64,000 nt of DNA from the NCBI GenBank assembly GCA_037349315.1, contig JBAIAC010000040.1, positions 11,054,001 to 11,118,000 on the forward strand, written 5' to 3'. Both the position numbers and the translations under genes were made by a program. The notes under the pieces were generated by a model, which was not told the origin of the DNA, ran no database searches, and saw only the letters and a list, made by a program, of their open reading frames with translations. Source of the DNA: Chelydra serpentina (taxonomy: Eukaryota; Chordata; Testudines; Chelydridae). Shown one piece after another: positions 51,881 to 62,570 of the stretch; the stretch's first letter is position 1, and the number at the start of each line of letters is the position of its first letter.

Positions 51881-51888
51881 ACTTAGAG

Positions 51889-52117
51889 CAGCGGTTCTCA
51901 GACTTTTGTGCTGGTGACCCATTTCCCATAGCAAGCCTCTGTGTGCGGCCTCCCTCCCCTCCTTTTACATTAAAAACACTTCTTTACATATTTAAATCCA
52001 TTATAAATGCTGGAGGCAAATTTGGGGTTTGGGGTGGAGGCTGACAGCTACCGACCCCCCCATGTAATAACCCTGTGACCCCCTAAGGGGTCCCAACCCC
52101 CAGTTTGAGAACCCCTG
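51889..52117. mobile_element. hAT-type MITE, 229 bp
   Basis: The perfect 8-bp duplication ACTTAGAG lies at 51881-51888 and 52118-52125. The ends CAGCGGTTCTCAGACTTTT and CCAGTTTGAGAACCCCTG are inverted, of the common vertebrate hAT form (CAGnGGTTCTCAAACT). Confidence 0.92.
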
Positions 52118-52339
52118 ACTTAGAGAGTAATGAGTCTGCTACAGCCTTAACTAAGGGCCATGTGGCTTTTAGCTCATGCAGTAGACACTCAAGCATTGAG
52201 GTCCCAGGTCCAATCCCGCCCGCCGATGACTGGATCATCCTAACTATGGCACTCAGGGCACACACTCTTTCACAGCCCTGAACAACATAGCTAGATCAGT
52301 CTCATTTTTAAGTACAGACCAAGGCCATTTTTTTGTTTT

Positions 52340-52400
52340 GTGTTTGTACAGCACCTAGCACAATGGAGTTCTGGTCCATGATGGGCTCCAAAGAAGAAGA
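52340..52400 (+). repeat. Fragment of an amniote interspersed repeat
   Basis: GTACAGCACCTAGCACAATG and CTGGTCCATGATGGGCTCC match a unit also seen at 53453-53530 (GTACAGCACCTGGCACACTG, ATGCTACTGTAATACAAATA). It is CORE-SINE-tail-like; the family is uncertain. Confidence 0.5.
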
Positions 52401-53659
52401 AGAATAACGTAGCTGAGGACCAAGCCCACAGCCGCCTCCTTGCAGTAGGTGAGTGCTGAGGACACAGCACTGGGGACGTTTTGCTGCAGCCACAAAGTTG
52501 TTGGTTGCAGCTGAATTCTCGCACACTTTGTTCCTCTTGCTCCTAATCGCAGGATGAACGAGGGAGCGCTTTGCTGTAAGCTCACTTGGCTTCACACCTT
52601 GCATTTCCAAACAAAGCTGCAGCAGGAGCCTGGGCGAGTGAAAGGGGGGGGATTATTTATCATTTTTGCTTTCCTGATGATCATAACTGTGAATTAATTA
52701 TGCCATTTGGCTCCTCACTCTGTACAGTCCTCTCCTCACATCCTCCCAGCAGCGCTCTCACCCACAGTGGCAACAACACGCCGCCTTGGCAGTAGCATCC
52801 GCTCAACTGGAGCTTATCCAGAGAACGGCTCTTTTTAAACAGCTCCGGCGAGGAACAAAGAGCCCCATGTCCTGACAAACGTTTGGAGCGGACGTGTTGG
52901 GTGGCTGTGGCCCTGCATCCTCCTCGCAATGTGGGTGACGTTCAGGAACAGCTGCTTGTTCAGGATCCCGTCACCGGATACCCAAGAAAGTGGCACTCGA
53001 GCGCCGTCACCAGGTGAGCTATACCGTTTCTCAGGGGAAGAGAAAAGTGCTCTCAGCAGAGCAGCGCCCCTGGTGGTCAATGCCCGCAACAGCATCTACC
53101 AGCGTTTCATTAAAGGCTGATTGCCCAGGAAGTCAAAGGCCTTGCTAGCAACTTGCCAGGAAACCGAGAGCGTCACTTCAGTCGCACATGCTAATTTAAA
53201 GTAAATATTAGACGCTCGCAACCATCATATTTTCTTGTGCTCATGTCTCCTTTGCTCAGTGGCTAAAATAAAATCCTTGAAGTTTTGCTCTAACAGGAGA
53301 AGACCCAGTATTATCCTATCTTGCAGTTGTTGGGAGAGGAAGGGGATATGGTGATTAATGCACAGGACTCGGAAGATGCAGTGAAAATTATAGGGTTTTT
53401 TTTTCATTTTTGTAAAAAATTTCCCCAGGAAAAATTCCATTTCCAGCTCTAATGTACAGCACCTGGCACACTGGGGCACGGATTTCAGCTGGGGCTTTTA
53501 GATGCTACTGTAATACAAATAAATAATAACAGAGGTAGCCAAGAGTCAGAGTTTAAGACCTTAGGAGCTGTGTTGTGCCCTCATGCAGCATTATGGATAC
53601 AGCAGCCTTTAGAAGTCAGAAAGCCGAGAAGACGAAGGTGGGGGGGGGGGGTGAGGAAT

Positions 53660-54520
53660 AGTTTCCAGAATGAAGGTTAATCTTTCAGTCAGCCCACGAG
53701 AATACTGCTTGGAAATGAACAGGACTGATCCTATTCCCCTCCATAGGGGGTCAGTCCTGGGGCCGGTTTTGTTCAACATCTTCATTAATGATCTGGATGA
53801 TGGGATGAATTGTATCCTCTGCAAGTTGGCGGATGACACTAAGATGGGAGGAGAGGTAGATACACTGGAGGGTAGGGATAGGGTCAGAGTGACCTAGACA
53901 AATTGGAGGATTGGGCCAAAAGAAATATGATGAGGTTCAACAAGGACAAGTGCAGAGTCCTGCACTTAGGACGGAAGAATCCCATGCACTGCTACAGGCC
54001 AGGGACCAACTGGCTAAGCGGCAGTTCTGCAGAAAAGGACCTGGGGATTACAGTGGACAAGAAGCTGAATGTGAGTCAACTGTGTGCCCTTGTTGCCAAA
54101 AAGGCTAACGGCATATTGGGCTGCATTAATAGGAGCGTTGCCAGCAGATCGAGGGAAGTGATTATTCGTCTCTATTTGGCACTGTTGAGGCCACATCTGG
54201 AGTATTGCGTCCAGTTTTGAGCCCCCCACTACAGAAAGGAAGTGGACAAATTGGAGAGAGTCCAGCGGAGGGCAACAAAAATGATTAAGGGGCTGGGACA
54301 CATGACTTATGAAGAGAGGCTGAGGGAACTGGGGTTATTTAGTCAGCAGAAGAGAAGAGTGAGGGGGGATTTGATAGCAGCCTTCAACTACCTGAACGGG
54401 GGTAGTTGACTACCTGGCTGGGATGATTTAGTTGGGATTGGTCCTGCTTTGAGCAGGGGGTTGGCCTAGATGACCTCCTGAGGTCTCGTCCACCCCTAAT
54501 CTTCTATGATTCTATGATTC
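53660..54520 (+). mobile_element. CR1 LINE, 3' part with RT remnant
   Basis: The first segment encodes [20 protein letters not shown] and [10 protein letters not shown]; the second, frameshifted, encodes LEDWAKRNMMRFNKDKCRVL and NGILGCINRSVASRSREVII with LLRPHLEYCVQF. The F-x-D-D core appears as LADD. After about 54405 the 3' region carries an internal deletion (ACGGGGGTAGTTGACTACCT), then CTGGGATGATTTAGTTGGGA and the CR1 terminal octamer repeats TTCTATGATTCTATGATT at 54502-54519. Confidence 0.93.
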
Positions 54521-55309
54521 CATCAAAGCAATGACTCTGTTTGCGTGTTGTATGCTTTTAGGGTTAAATGCAAAGTTAAATGATCACATAAGTAGCCCTA
54601 GTGATGTCAATGATTCATTGCTCATTAATGTAAGTAAGCATCTCCCAATCCAGCCTGTAAAGGGTTTTCCCCTTTATTATAACAGTTGATTATTTAAAAT
54701 TTTATGTTTTTGAAACTAAAGGAAACGCGTCTGAAGCTGCTTGGTTTGGCCCGGCTTTAGAGGCTTTCCGCCTTAACACAGGAAAGATTAACAGTTTAAT
54801 TGTGCTATAAATCAGGTAAGCGGCTGCTTTGCTGCCTCTCTCCCTCCTTTCAAAGGTTTCTTCTTCAGCAGCTTCCACATGCTTAGTGGGTAAGAATAAG
54901 CTGCCTTAGTCCCTCGGTGAACCTGAAGGTCTGAGATGACGACACTAAAGACTTGGTTCAGAGTGCTCGGTTCAGAGTAGCAGACTTTTCCAAAAAAGAA
55001 TTAACTCCATCTGCAGCCCCGCACTAAGTAACTCTAGGAACGACTTTCACTCCTTGTGCAGGTCATGGATGAGATGTCAGTTAAATGCTGTGGTGAATGA
55101 AGAGGCTGGCGGCACTTCACTTAAGCATTGTGTATGTTCAACTTCTCCAGACCCTCTGCTCTGCAGGAGTTCCTTGTGGCGAACCAGCTCTTTCGAAAGT
55201 GTTGATGGGATCAACAGGCCTCCGAGTACACCAAAGCTCGAAGGTGAGTCCTTTGCATGTATCTCGGGATGGGCTGGTGGTCTGAATTACTCATGTATTG
55301 ATCTGGCAA
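54521..55309. other. Intergenic, no recognised gene or repeat
   Basis: Nothing identifiable between two CR1 fragments. Confidence 0.4.
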
Positions 55310-55540
55310 AGCCCAGTGATGCTAGGGAGGAAATAAGGCGTAAATCAATGAGGGTAATTAACCACTGGAACAATTTACCAAGGGTCATGGAGGATTTTCT
55401 GTCACTGGCCATTTTTAAATCAAGATTAGATTGTTTTGAAGGATTTTTAAAAGGAATTCTGTTGGGGGAAGTTCTCTGGCCTGTGTTATACAGGAGGTCA
55501 GACTAGATGGTCACAATGGTCCCTTCTGGCCTTGGAATCG
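55310..55540 (+). mobile_element. CR1-type LINE 3' end
   Basis: The reading frame contains REEIRRKSMRVINHWNNLPR and then the typical non-coding end GGAGGTCAGACTAGATGGTC and CCCTTCTGGCCTTGGAATC. It is a different CR1 lineage from the element at 53660. Confidence 0.85.
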
Positions 55541-55642
55541 CTGAAAGGCCGATCGTGTCACTCAAACATTGCATGTGAAACAGAAGGGTATTGCCTCCAA
55601 ACACGGTCCCTGAAAAATGCCCCGGCTGATGTAAGGAGCTGC

Positions 55643-55831
55643 TAGGGTGACCAGACGTCTCGATAAAATCGGGACCATCCCGATTTTTAATCATTTCTCC
55701 CGCGTCCTGATCGATGGTCGGTCAGGACTCCTTTTGTCCCGATTTCCGGTCTTCTTCCGTTTTTCCGGGGTTTTTTTGCTCAACAACTTCAGGTGGAAAG
55801 TCCCGATTTTCGGGTCTTCTCATCTGGTCAC
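55643..55831. mobile_element. TAGGGTGACCAGA-family MITE, long form
   Basis: The left end TAGGGTGACCAGACG is intact; the right end ATCTGGTCAC lost its last bases. AGCTGC occurs on both sides as a partial duplication. The interior includes ATCGATGGTCGGTCAGGAC and CGGTCTTCTTCCG, as in 18947-19178 read in reverse. Confidence 0.8.
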
Positions 55832-58329
55832 AGCTGCCACGTGCAAAAAGTTTTATTGGTTCTACTAAATCCAGGAACTATGCCACATATTCTTGAGCGC
55901 CACCTACTGGCACCTCATCTGTCACCTATTTGCACATATACAGATATAGACACATGGTGAATTCCATTTTTGTTTTTTTATAATTTCGACGGATAATATA
56001 GATGTTTAGTCTTAAGCATTTTTTTATTGATTTACATTTTCCCAGTTGTACATAATGGGTTTTAGGCTTTTTTATATTTGTATCCATTTACATTTTCACA
56101 GTTGCAAGAAATTGTGGGGGAGGGGTCAGGCAATTACTTAATGACAATAATTAGTTGATGATTGTTGATGTTGAGATTCAAAAAGTTAAATCTTTATAAC
56201 TGCAAAATCACAAATTATCAATATCATAATACACAAGGTAAGTACTCTAAGAAGTTCTCAAGCAGTATTTTTCTTACTTTGCCTATCTGTAAATTTATAT
56301 TATTATCAGTGGAAATATTTTTTCATTGGTTTGTGTGCGTATGGTGAAATCGCTGCTTACTGACATTTACCGATAAAAATCGAATCCTTCCAAGTCTAGT
56401 TATAAGCACTCAGTAACAATCAGATTTAGGGATTAAATTTGCCTCTCATATACAATGCATACCTTATAAAATCAGTTATGTTCTGTACTGTGCCCAATTC
56501 ACACCCTCAGGATTACAGTGAAAATAAATTTTGGTGCCTATTATGAGAATATAATGCCATCCTGGGTAATTACATTCTCTCCTAAATTCTCTCATGCAAT
56601 TTCAGTGCGAAAGAGTATTCTTTTTCCTTTTGTGTAGAATGTGCACTGTGGCCTCTTTTAAATATCTTTTAAATATCTGCCGTGTTCTGCACACTAGTGG
56701 TTGGTAAAGGGATTCGATTCCACGGTAAGTGTCAAATACTCTGGGATTCTTCGAGATAAAGACACAAGCACAGCTAAAGGAGAAAACCGGGAATCAGGAC
56801 TTGTGTTCTGTTTCCGACTCAATCACTGAGTCACTGTTTGGACCTCTGGCAAGTTATACTGACCCCAATTTTAATAGGGCAGCTCATGTACTTAAAGTTG
56901 GGCATGCACTTAAGTATATTGCTGAATTAGTGCCTTAGCCGCTACGTGCCTCAGTTTCTCCATAAGTAAAATGAGGAGAATACTAAATGCCTCTGCATAG
57001 GAGTTTGGTGAGGAATGCTTTATCGTTTGGCGTCTGGCTAAAAGGTTTAAAGTGTGGACGTTCAAAAAGTCCTCCGCTCTGGAGGTGATGAGAGCAGTAG
57101 ATGAGCCTGTATAGGATAGAAGCAGAAAGAATTTTCAGTGCACCTAAATATGGGATTAAATGGACTGGGTCTGCCAAGAGTGAAAGGCAACGTCCTGGAG
57201 ACTGGGCCCTTTTTACCTTCTTGCAGATCTGAGCTGGGACCTTTGTCAACAAGTCCTTCTTTATGCAGGTTGCCTGCATACCACTCTGTGTGAAAGAGCA
57301 AAGTAAGTAGTCCATGTATGTAATATTAATGGTTGGGGAAGCGATGCTGCAGCTCTGTGTGTGTGTACTGCCAGCTCTCACTAAGAAATTCCTTTTGCAT
57401 TTTAAAGACGGCTGCTAGATTACATACGACAGGCCTCTTAAAACTGCTCTCTGAGCCCGGAGGGGATACACTCCAGCGTGGAGACATCTTTCATTCCACC
57501 ACCTAGCAGAACTCATCTGCTTTCCCCTCCGCCTTTCTTTTGCTCACGCTGTTGGTGGAAGCAAAGACACCCTCGCTCAGTGCTTCCTTTGATGCAACCA
57601 AGGCTGCTTTTCTTGCTTTGATTGAAATAAGCGAATTATCTTGTTACCTGTAGAATGACAAAGTGCGAATATTAATTATTCTGTACCCAAAGCTTCTCTA
57701 GCATGTGATAGTGCTTTGCATGTCCATAGCAATGTCTGAATAATATAGCTTTCAGTTGAAGTCAGGGGGCTTCTCTTTCCTTATTTTCGTTCCGAATTTT
57801 TACTTAAACAAGAGCTTTCTATAGTCAGTGACTGCATCAATGACGTAAAAACTGATCAAATTTGCCATTCTCACCACCAGCCAGCCATAGGACCAGGGAA
57901 CCCTAAAGGTGTTTTAAACCCCCCCCTTTGCCTCATTCCGCACCGATTCTGTGCTAAGTACGCCAAAGCTCAAATCTACTTTGCACATTTATCCCTGCAC
58001 AGGCCAGTCCTAAGGATGCTACCGTATGGTAGTTCCCATGTAGCCCTGCTGCAGATGGCTTGCAGTCAAAGTGCAAAGGAGGGCTTTCCATTGCGGGCTA
58101 GGCCAAATTCTAAAGACCATCTGAGCCGACACCCCACCTCACCTCACCTGGATGTACCAATATCTAGATTCCGTCTGAGAAGCCAGCCCAGTGTTGACAG
58201 ATATTTAGTATTATTGACCTGTTTTTATGTGTGGGGCAGGTACGGAGGGAGCATTATAATACCGATAAGGAAACCAAAGTCCTGTCTATTACCTGTATTC
58301 CGGAGTGTTAGAAGAGAAACAGGGCCAGC
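55832..58329. other. Intergenic, no recognised gene
   Basis: A/T-rich at 55950-56360. A MIR-like fragment is at about 56800-56985 (GTTTCCGACTCAATCACTGA, CTCAGTTTCTCCATAAGTAA). Nothing else is identifiable. Confidence 0.4.
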
Positions 58330-58520
58330 TCGTGGATACAGCACTGGCCTCAGACTCAGGAGAACTGACTGTATTCCTAGTTCTGCCCCTGAGCTGCTGG
58401 GTGGCTTGGGAACGTCACTTCTGCGTCTCTCTTTCCCCTGCTACCTTGTCCACTGAGGCTGTCTGCTTTTCAGAGCAGAGACTGTCTCTTGCTATGAGTT
58501 TGTTCAGGGGCCCTGATCTC
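58330..58520 (+). repeat. MIR-like SINE
   Basis: CACTGGCCTCAGACTCAGGA, TATTCCTAGTTCTGCCCCTG and GGTGGCTTGGGAACGTCACT are in sense MIR order. Confidence 0.55.
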
Positions 58521-58537
58521 AGCGGGAGAATGTAGGT

Positions 58538-59144
58538 CAGGGGTGAAATTAAGTCTAGCGACTTAGGGGTACGGGGCTGAGCTGGGGGCCAGCTCTGGCC
58601 CCCGGAAGGGGCGGGGCCTCGGGCGGAAGGGGCGGGAATCAGGGGGTCAGAGCCAGCCCCAGCCCGCCCCGTATGGGTAAGTGCCTCCCCTCCTCCTCCC
58701 CGCCCCCGGGGTAGCAGCAGCAGCCGGGGGCTCCCCTGCCTCTACCTCCCCGGGCCCTTTAAATAGCCCACGGAGCCCCGCCGCTACCCCGGGGCTCTGG
58801 GGGCTATTTAAAGGGCCAGGGCTCCCGCTGCTTCTACCACCCCGGCCCTTTAAATAGCCGCTGGAGCACTGGGGTAGCAGCAGTGGGGCTCCGGTGGCTA
58901 TTTAAAGGGCCGGGGCAATAGAAGCAGCGGGAGCTCCGGGCCCTTTAAATAGCCGCCGGAGCCCAGCCGCCGCTACCCCAGGGCTCCAGCAGCAGGGCTC
59001 TGGTAGCAATTTAAAGGACCCGGGGCTCCAACCACTGCTGGGAGCCCCAGGCCCTTTAAATTGCCGCCTGGGGAAGCCGGGCTGCCCCGGTATGGTGCAC
59101 CGGCTCTTGCCAGTATGCTGTACCGGGACTTACTTTCACCTCTG
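58538..59144. mobile_element. hAT-type element, 607 bp, packed with inverted TTTAAAT units
   Basis: The perfect 8-bp duplication ATGTAGGT lies at 58530-58537 and 59145-59152. The ends CAGGGGTGAAATTAAGTC and GGACTTACTTTCACCTCTG are inverted. The interior repeats GGCCCTTTAAATAGCC and its complement GGCTATTTAAAGGGCC at least seven times between about 58755 and 59065, in alternating orientation, separated by G/C-rich spacers with CAGCAGCAGC-like words. Confidence 0.93.
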
Positions 59145-59152
59145 ATGTAGGT

Positions 59153-59344
59153 TCTACTGAAATGCAAGTAATGGAAGTTTCTGCTCCTAAAACAGATAGT
59201 TTAGGGTGGGCAGCGATTTGTAATCGAAGGGTATGACTCGCCTCACTTCCATCCCTGGGCCCTGGTTGATTTCAATGGGGTTAATCCAGATTGGCACCAG
59301 GGTGAGTCTGAGGGGAATCAAGCCCTGACTGGTTTCTCTGACCA

Positions 59345-59375
<31 letters not shown>

Positions 59376-60408
59376 AAAGTCCTGTGTTTTTCAAAGGTCA
59401 CCACAGTAGCCATTTTCCTAAATAAGCTGAGCAGATTTAATGGTAGCTGATGTGGTGCAGGGGGGCGGGGGAGGAATTACATAGCTTTGGCAGTTTGCAT
59501 CGTGGAAATTAAAGGCCAAGAAGGGGAGAAAGAGTGTCTTCCTGCATTGGACACCTCCACCTCGCCTGCATTTCTCTCTGGATCCCCTCTGTCCAGCTGA
59601 CTGTGGGCGCCCACTGTCCTTTTATCTTCATGCCAGAAATCCAAAATCACTCTAGTCTTCTCTGCCCTTTATACCATCTTACAGCTTTCTTTCATCATTC
59701 ATTCCATTCAGACCTAATCAATAGCTTTCCTCTTAGCGTTTGGCATTCCTTCTGTTCTGTCGGTCGGGCTCCCAAGGTCAAACCAGCCCCTTTTATGTCC
59801 TTTCCTTAAGCAAATAATATTAAGCTGCCATGACTTGACTCAAAATATTTTGTGTTATTGAAAGATCCCAAGCATTGATTAGATTTAGCACCATACCTTG
59901 CTGTCTACACAATCTGGAATATGGCTTTAGAGCAGCACTCAATAAAATGTCATTTGCAAGACCAGTTCATACAGCTGAAGAGGCATTTTCTCTAGGCTGC
60001 AAGTCCACATTCAGATAGATTTATCACAGCATGGCGGTGAGGTAACGCAGTCCCTCGGTGATTAATGGGATTTTAATTGGCTGCTCTAAATGTTTGCTTT
60101 CCCCTGGTACTGTATGGAGTCAGTGCCATAATCTTCTCTAAGACCATGCAGTGCAAGTTGGCAACCACTGAGTAGCTACATGAAACGGGGCTAACTCAAG
60201 AGAGTAACCCAGGAGATTTAATGATAAGATTCATAAAAGAGAATGAGGGAAAGGAGAACCTGTTAGGAGGGCAAAGGCAGAGAGAAGGAACGAGTGTGCT
60301 GGCTAAGCAGATCAGTAATTACTCAGTACTAATCAGAGGGCCTGAAACAGATGGAATTTCAAAGCTCCAGGACTGCACATTACTAAAAGATACAGGGGCT
60401 TTCAGCAA
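59153..60408. other. Intergenic, no recognised gene; GA microsatellite
   Basis: A poly-A/(GA)n run lies at 59344-59376. The remainder shows nothing identifiable. Confidence 0.4.
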
Positions 60409-60626
60409 CCAATGCTAACCACAGTCTAAATCTTTCCTCTTTTAAAGCTAACCCCCACACTAATCTCCCTCTGAGCCATAGCCTTATATATGAAGCTTAG
60501 CTCCACCCCCATCTCATAGCCCCGCCTACATCAGCCACCCACTTTATAAATAGCCTGTCCTCCATTTTGAATTCAGTGATGAAGCGTCAGGAGGCAGGAA
60601 GTGATTCTGTTCTGCTAAAGGTAAGA
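60409..60626 (+). promoter_or_regulatory. Candidate TATA promoter with first-exon donor
   Basis: In order: CCAAT at 60409-60413, two CACCC/GC-box-like blocks (CTCCACCCCC at 60501-60510, CCCCGCC at 60520-60526), TATAAATA at 60545-60552, an expected start near 60575-60580, and AAAG/GTAAGA donor at 60620-60626. The spacing suits a Pol II core promoter. No downstream exon with recognisable protein was found, so it may be a transposon or LTR promoter, a lncRNA promoter, or chance. Confidence 0.35.
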
Positions 60627-61956
60627 CTTCTAAACACACAGGGGAGAAAGAGAAGAAGGAGGCAGGAGGCTGGAGAGACAAATGCAACAAGGTGAGCAGT
60701 GAGTGCAGCTTTTTTGTCTGCCTGCCTCAAGTGGATATGAAAACAAACATTGGGTTTGGTGTTGCACAGGGTTATTTTGTAGGTGTCCCTGTTGAGGTAA
60801 TAAAAGGGATAGTTGGGCCTGTGTACTGCAGAGTTTCCATTCCTTGTCCTGGCCAGAATACAAATGCCAGACCTGAAAAATCACCTTGTTATTAGCCTTG
60901 CAGTCTCAGGTATGGGCCAGACCAGTCCACATTTCAGTTGAATCTCTGTCTTGTTTCTTGGCTTGGGAGGGGTCTGTGCTATTTAGCTGGTTACGTGCTT
61001 CTGCTCGCTTCTATTGAGTTCAGTCCTGAACAGAACAATGGACTTTCCCCAGTGATTTATATCAATAGATTAAATGTCCTTTGTGAAAAGTTACTGTTCT
61101 AATCACAGCCTCCCAGTCTGTTACCAGGGAGGGTTAGCACTCAGGCATGTTTAATGCTGTAGCAACACAGAGATCTCAGAGGGGGATGCCACAGTATTTG
61201 GTATCATCCTACTGCTTTGGATGGGGGTGAAGGGTGGGAGATTACAATGCCCCGCCCTGTGCAGGCGGGGAGCCTTAACAACAGCATAGAGACATAAGAT
61301 GCCCTGATTTCTACTCTTATTCATCATTCTGCTTATTATAATCGCCCCCTCCTTCCCTTTTAATATTTTCACTTATTGTACTTTGAAGCACTAGAAATAG
61401 CTTGTCGGATTGAGACAGCCCTTGAGAAGTTTAATTTTCCTAATGCTTGTTGGAAATCCCCTTTCTGAATTTGCAGGAATATTAAGGTTCTTAGCCTGAT
61501 CTGTGCAGAGAAGGCATTTGTGAGTGAAGCTGGCAGCAAAATGCAATTGGGTTAGGAAACACTTGATTGACAGGGGCTGACTACGGGAAGGGATCTGCCT
61601 CCAAGGAAGAGGAGGAGGCCCTGCTGGCCGGTCCATGGGGTGACACTGATGCAGAGTGTAGTGAGAGTTTGCTTTTGTTTTCTGGCTGTAAACCTCAGAC
61701 TCTGAGGCATGTGATGAGGATGCTGAGCGGGGGAAGAAGGAAAGTTTACAAGCAAAAGTAACCATCAGAGTGCACCAGCTTCTGCAGCTGATTCCACACC
61801 AGGACTCCGAATTCTCTGTGACGTCACAGCTGATTACTGTTAGAGATGGGCTTGCCAAATTCTGCTCCTGATTTCAAATTGCTTGGAGATCTGGGAGCAT
61901 TTGCCTCAGGGGTTGGGTCATGAGAGGAGGGGCCCAAGATTTGGAGTTAGGTCCAG
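60627..61956. other. Intergenic, no recognised gene
   Basis: A 155-codon minus-strand ORF (61391-61858) has no recognisable motif or context. Nothing else is identifiable. Confidence 0.4.
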
Positions 61957-61964
61957 GTTTCAAA

Positions 61965-62423
61965 CAGGGCCGGCTCCGGGCACCAGCAAAGCAAGCATGA
62001 GCTTGGGGCGGCACATTTCCAGGGGCGGCATTCCGGCGCTGGCATAGGCGCCAACTCTGTGGGTGCTCCGGGGCTGGAGCACCCACGGGGAAAAACTGGT
62101 GGGTGCTCTGCACACACTGGCAGCTCCCAGCCCCCTCCCCCCCCGCACCCCAGCTTGCCTCCGCCTGTTCCCCTGAGCACGCCGCCGCCTCTCCGCTTCT
62201 CCCCCCCTTCCTCCCTCCCTCCCAGGCTTGCCACGAAACAGCTGTTTTACGGCAAGCCTGGGAGTGGGGGCAAGAGGGGAAATGCAGTACGCCCGGGGGA
62301 GGAGGAGGGGTGGGGATTTGGAGAAGGGGTTGGAATGGGGCGGGGTGGGCGCGGGGAAAAAAAAAGGGGGGGTGGCCAAAAAATTTTTTGATTGGGGCAG
62401 CAAAAAACCTAGAGCCGGCCCTG
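61965..62423. mobile_element. hAT-type MITE (CAGGGCCGGCTC family), 459 bp, reverse orientation
   Basis: The perfect 8-bp duplication GTTTCAAA lies at 61957-61964 and 62424-62431. The ends CAGGGCCGGCTCCGGGCACC and CCTAGAGCCGGCCCTG are inverted. It has internal hairpins GTGGGTGCTCCGG/CTGGAGCACCCAC at 62058-62086 and CCCAGGCTTGCC/GGCAAGCCTGGG at 62221-62272. The ORFs of up to 189 codons through it are artefacts of its G/C-rich composition. Confidence 0.93.
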
Positions 62424-62512
62424 GTTTCAAAGCCAACTTCCAAAGTTTCAGGGGTGTTTGTAATGGGATTTGGGTTCAGCTCCCTCTCTAAAAATCCACA
62501 TGATGGGTATGA

Positions 62513-62570
62513 GCCAGAGCCTCAGTTGGCGTAAATTGGTGCAACACTGGTGATTGTGAGGATCTGGCCT
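62513..62570 (+). repeat. Short palindromic interspersed repeat, partial copy
   Basis: GAGCCTCAGTTGGCGTAAAT with TGTGAGGATCTGGCC matches the family seen at 8053. Confidence 0.5.

Noticed and set aside
61391..61858. 155-codon ORF, - strand
   Set aside because: No recognised motif; a neighbouring gene on the minus strand (GLT1D1 is near TMEM132D in human) was considered, but the translation does not resemble it.
61874..62443. 189-codon ORF, - strand
   Set aside because: It spans the MITE at 61965-62423 end to end; open because of G/C-rich composition.
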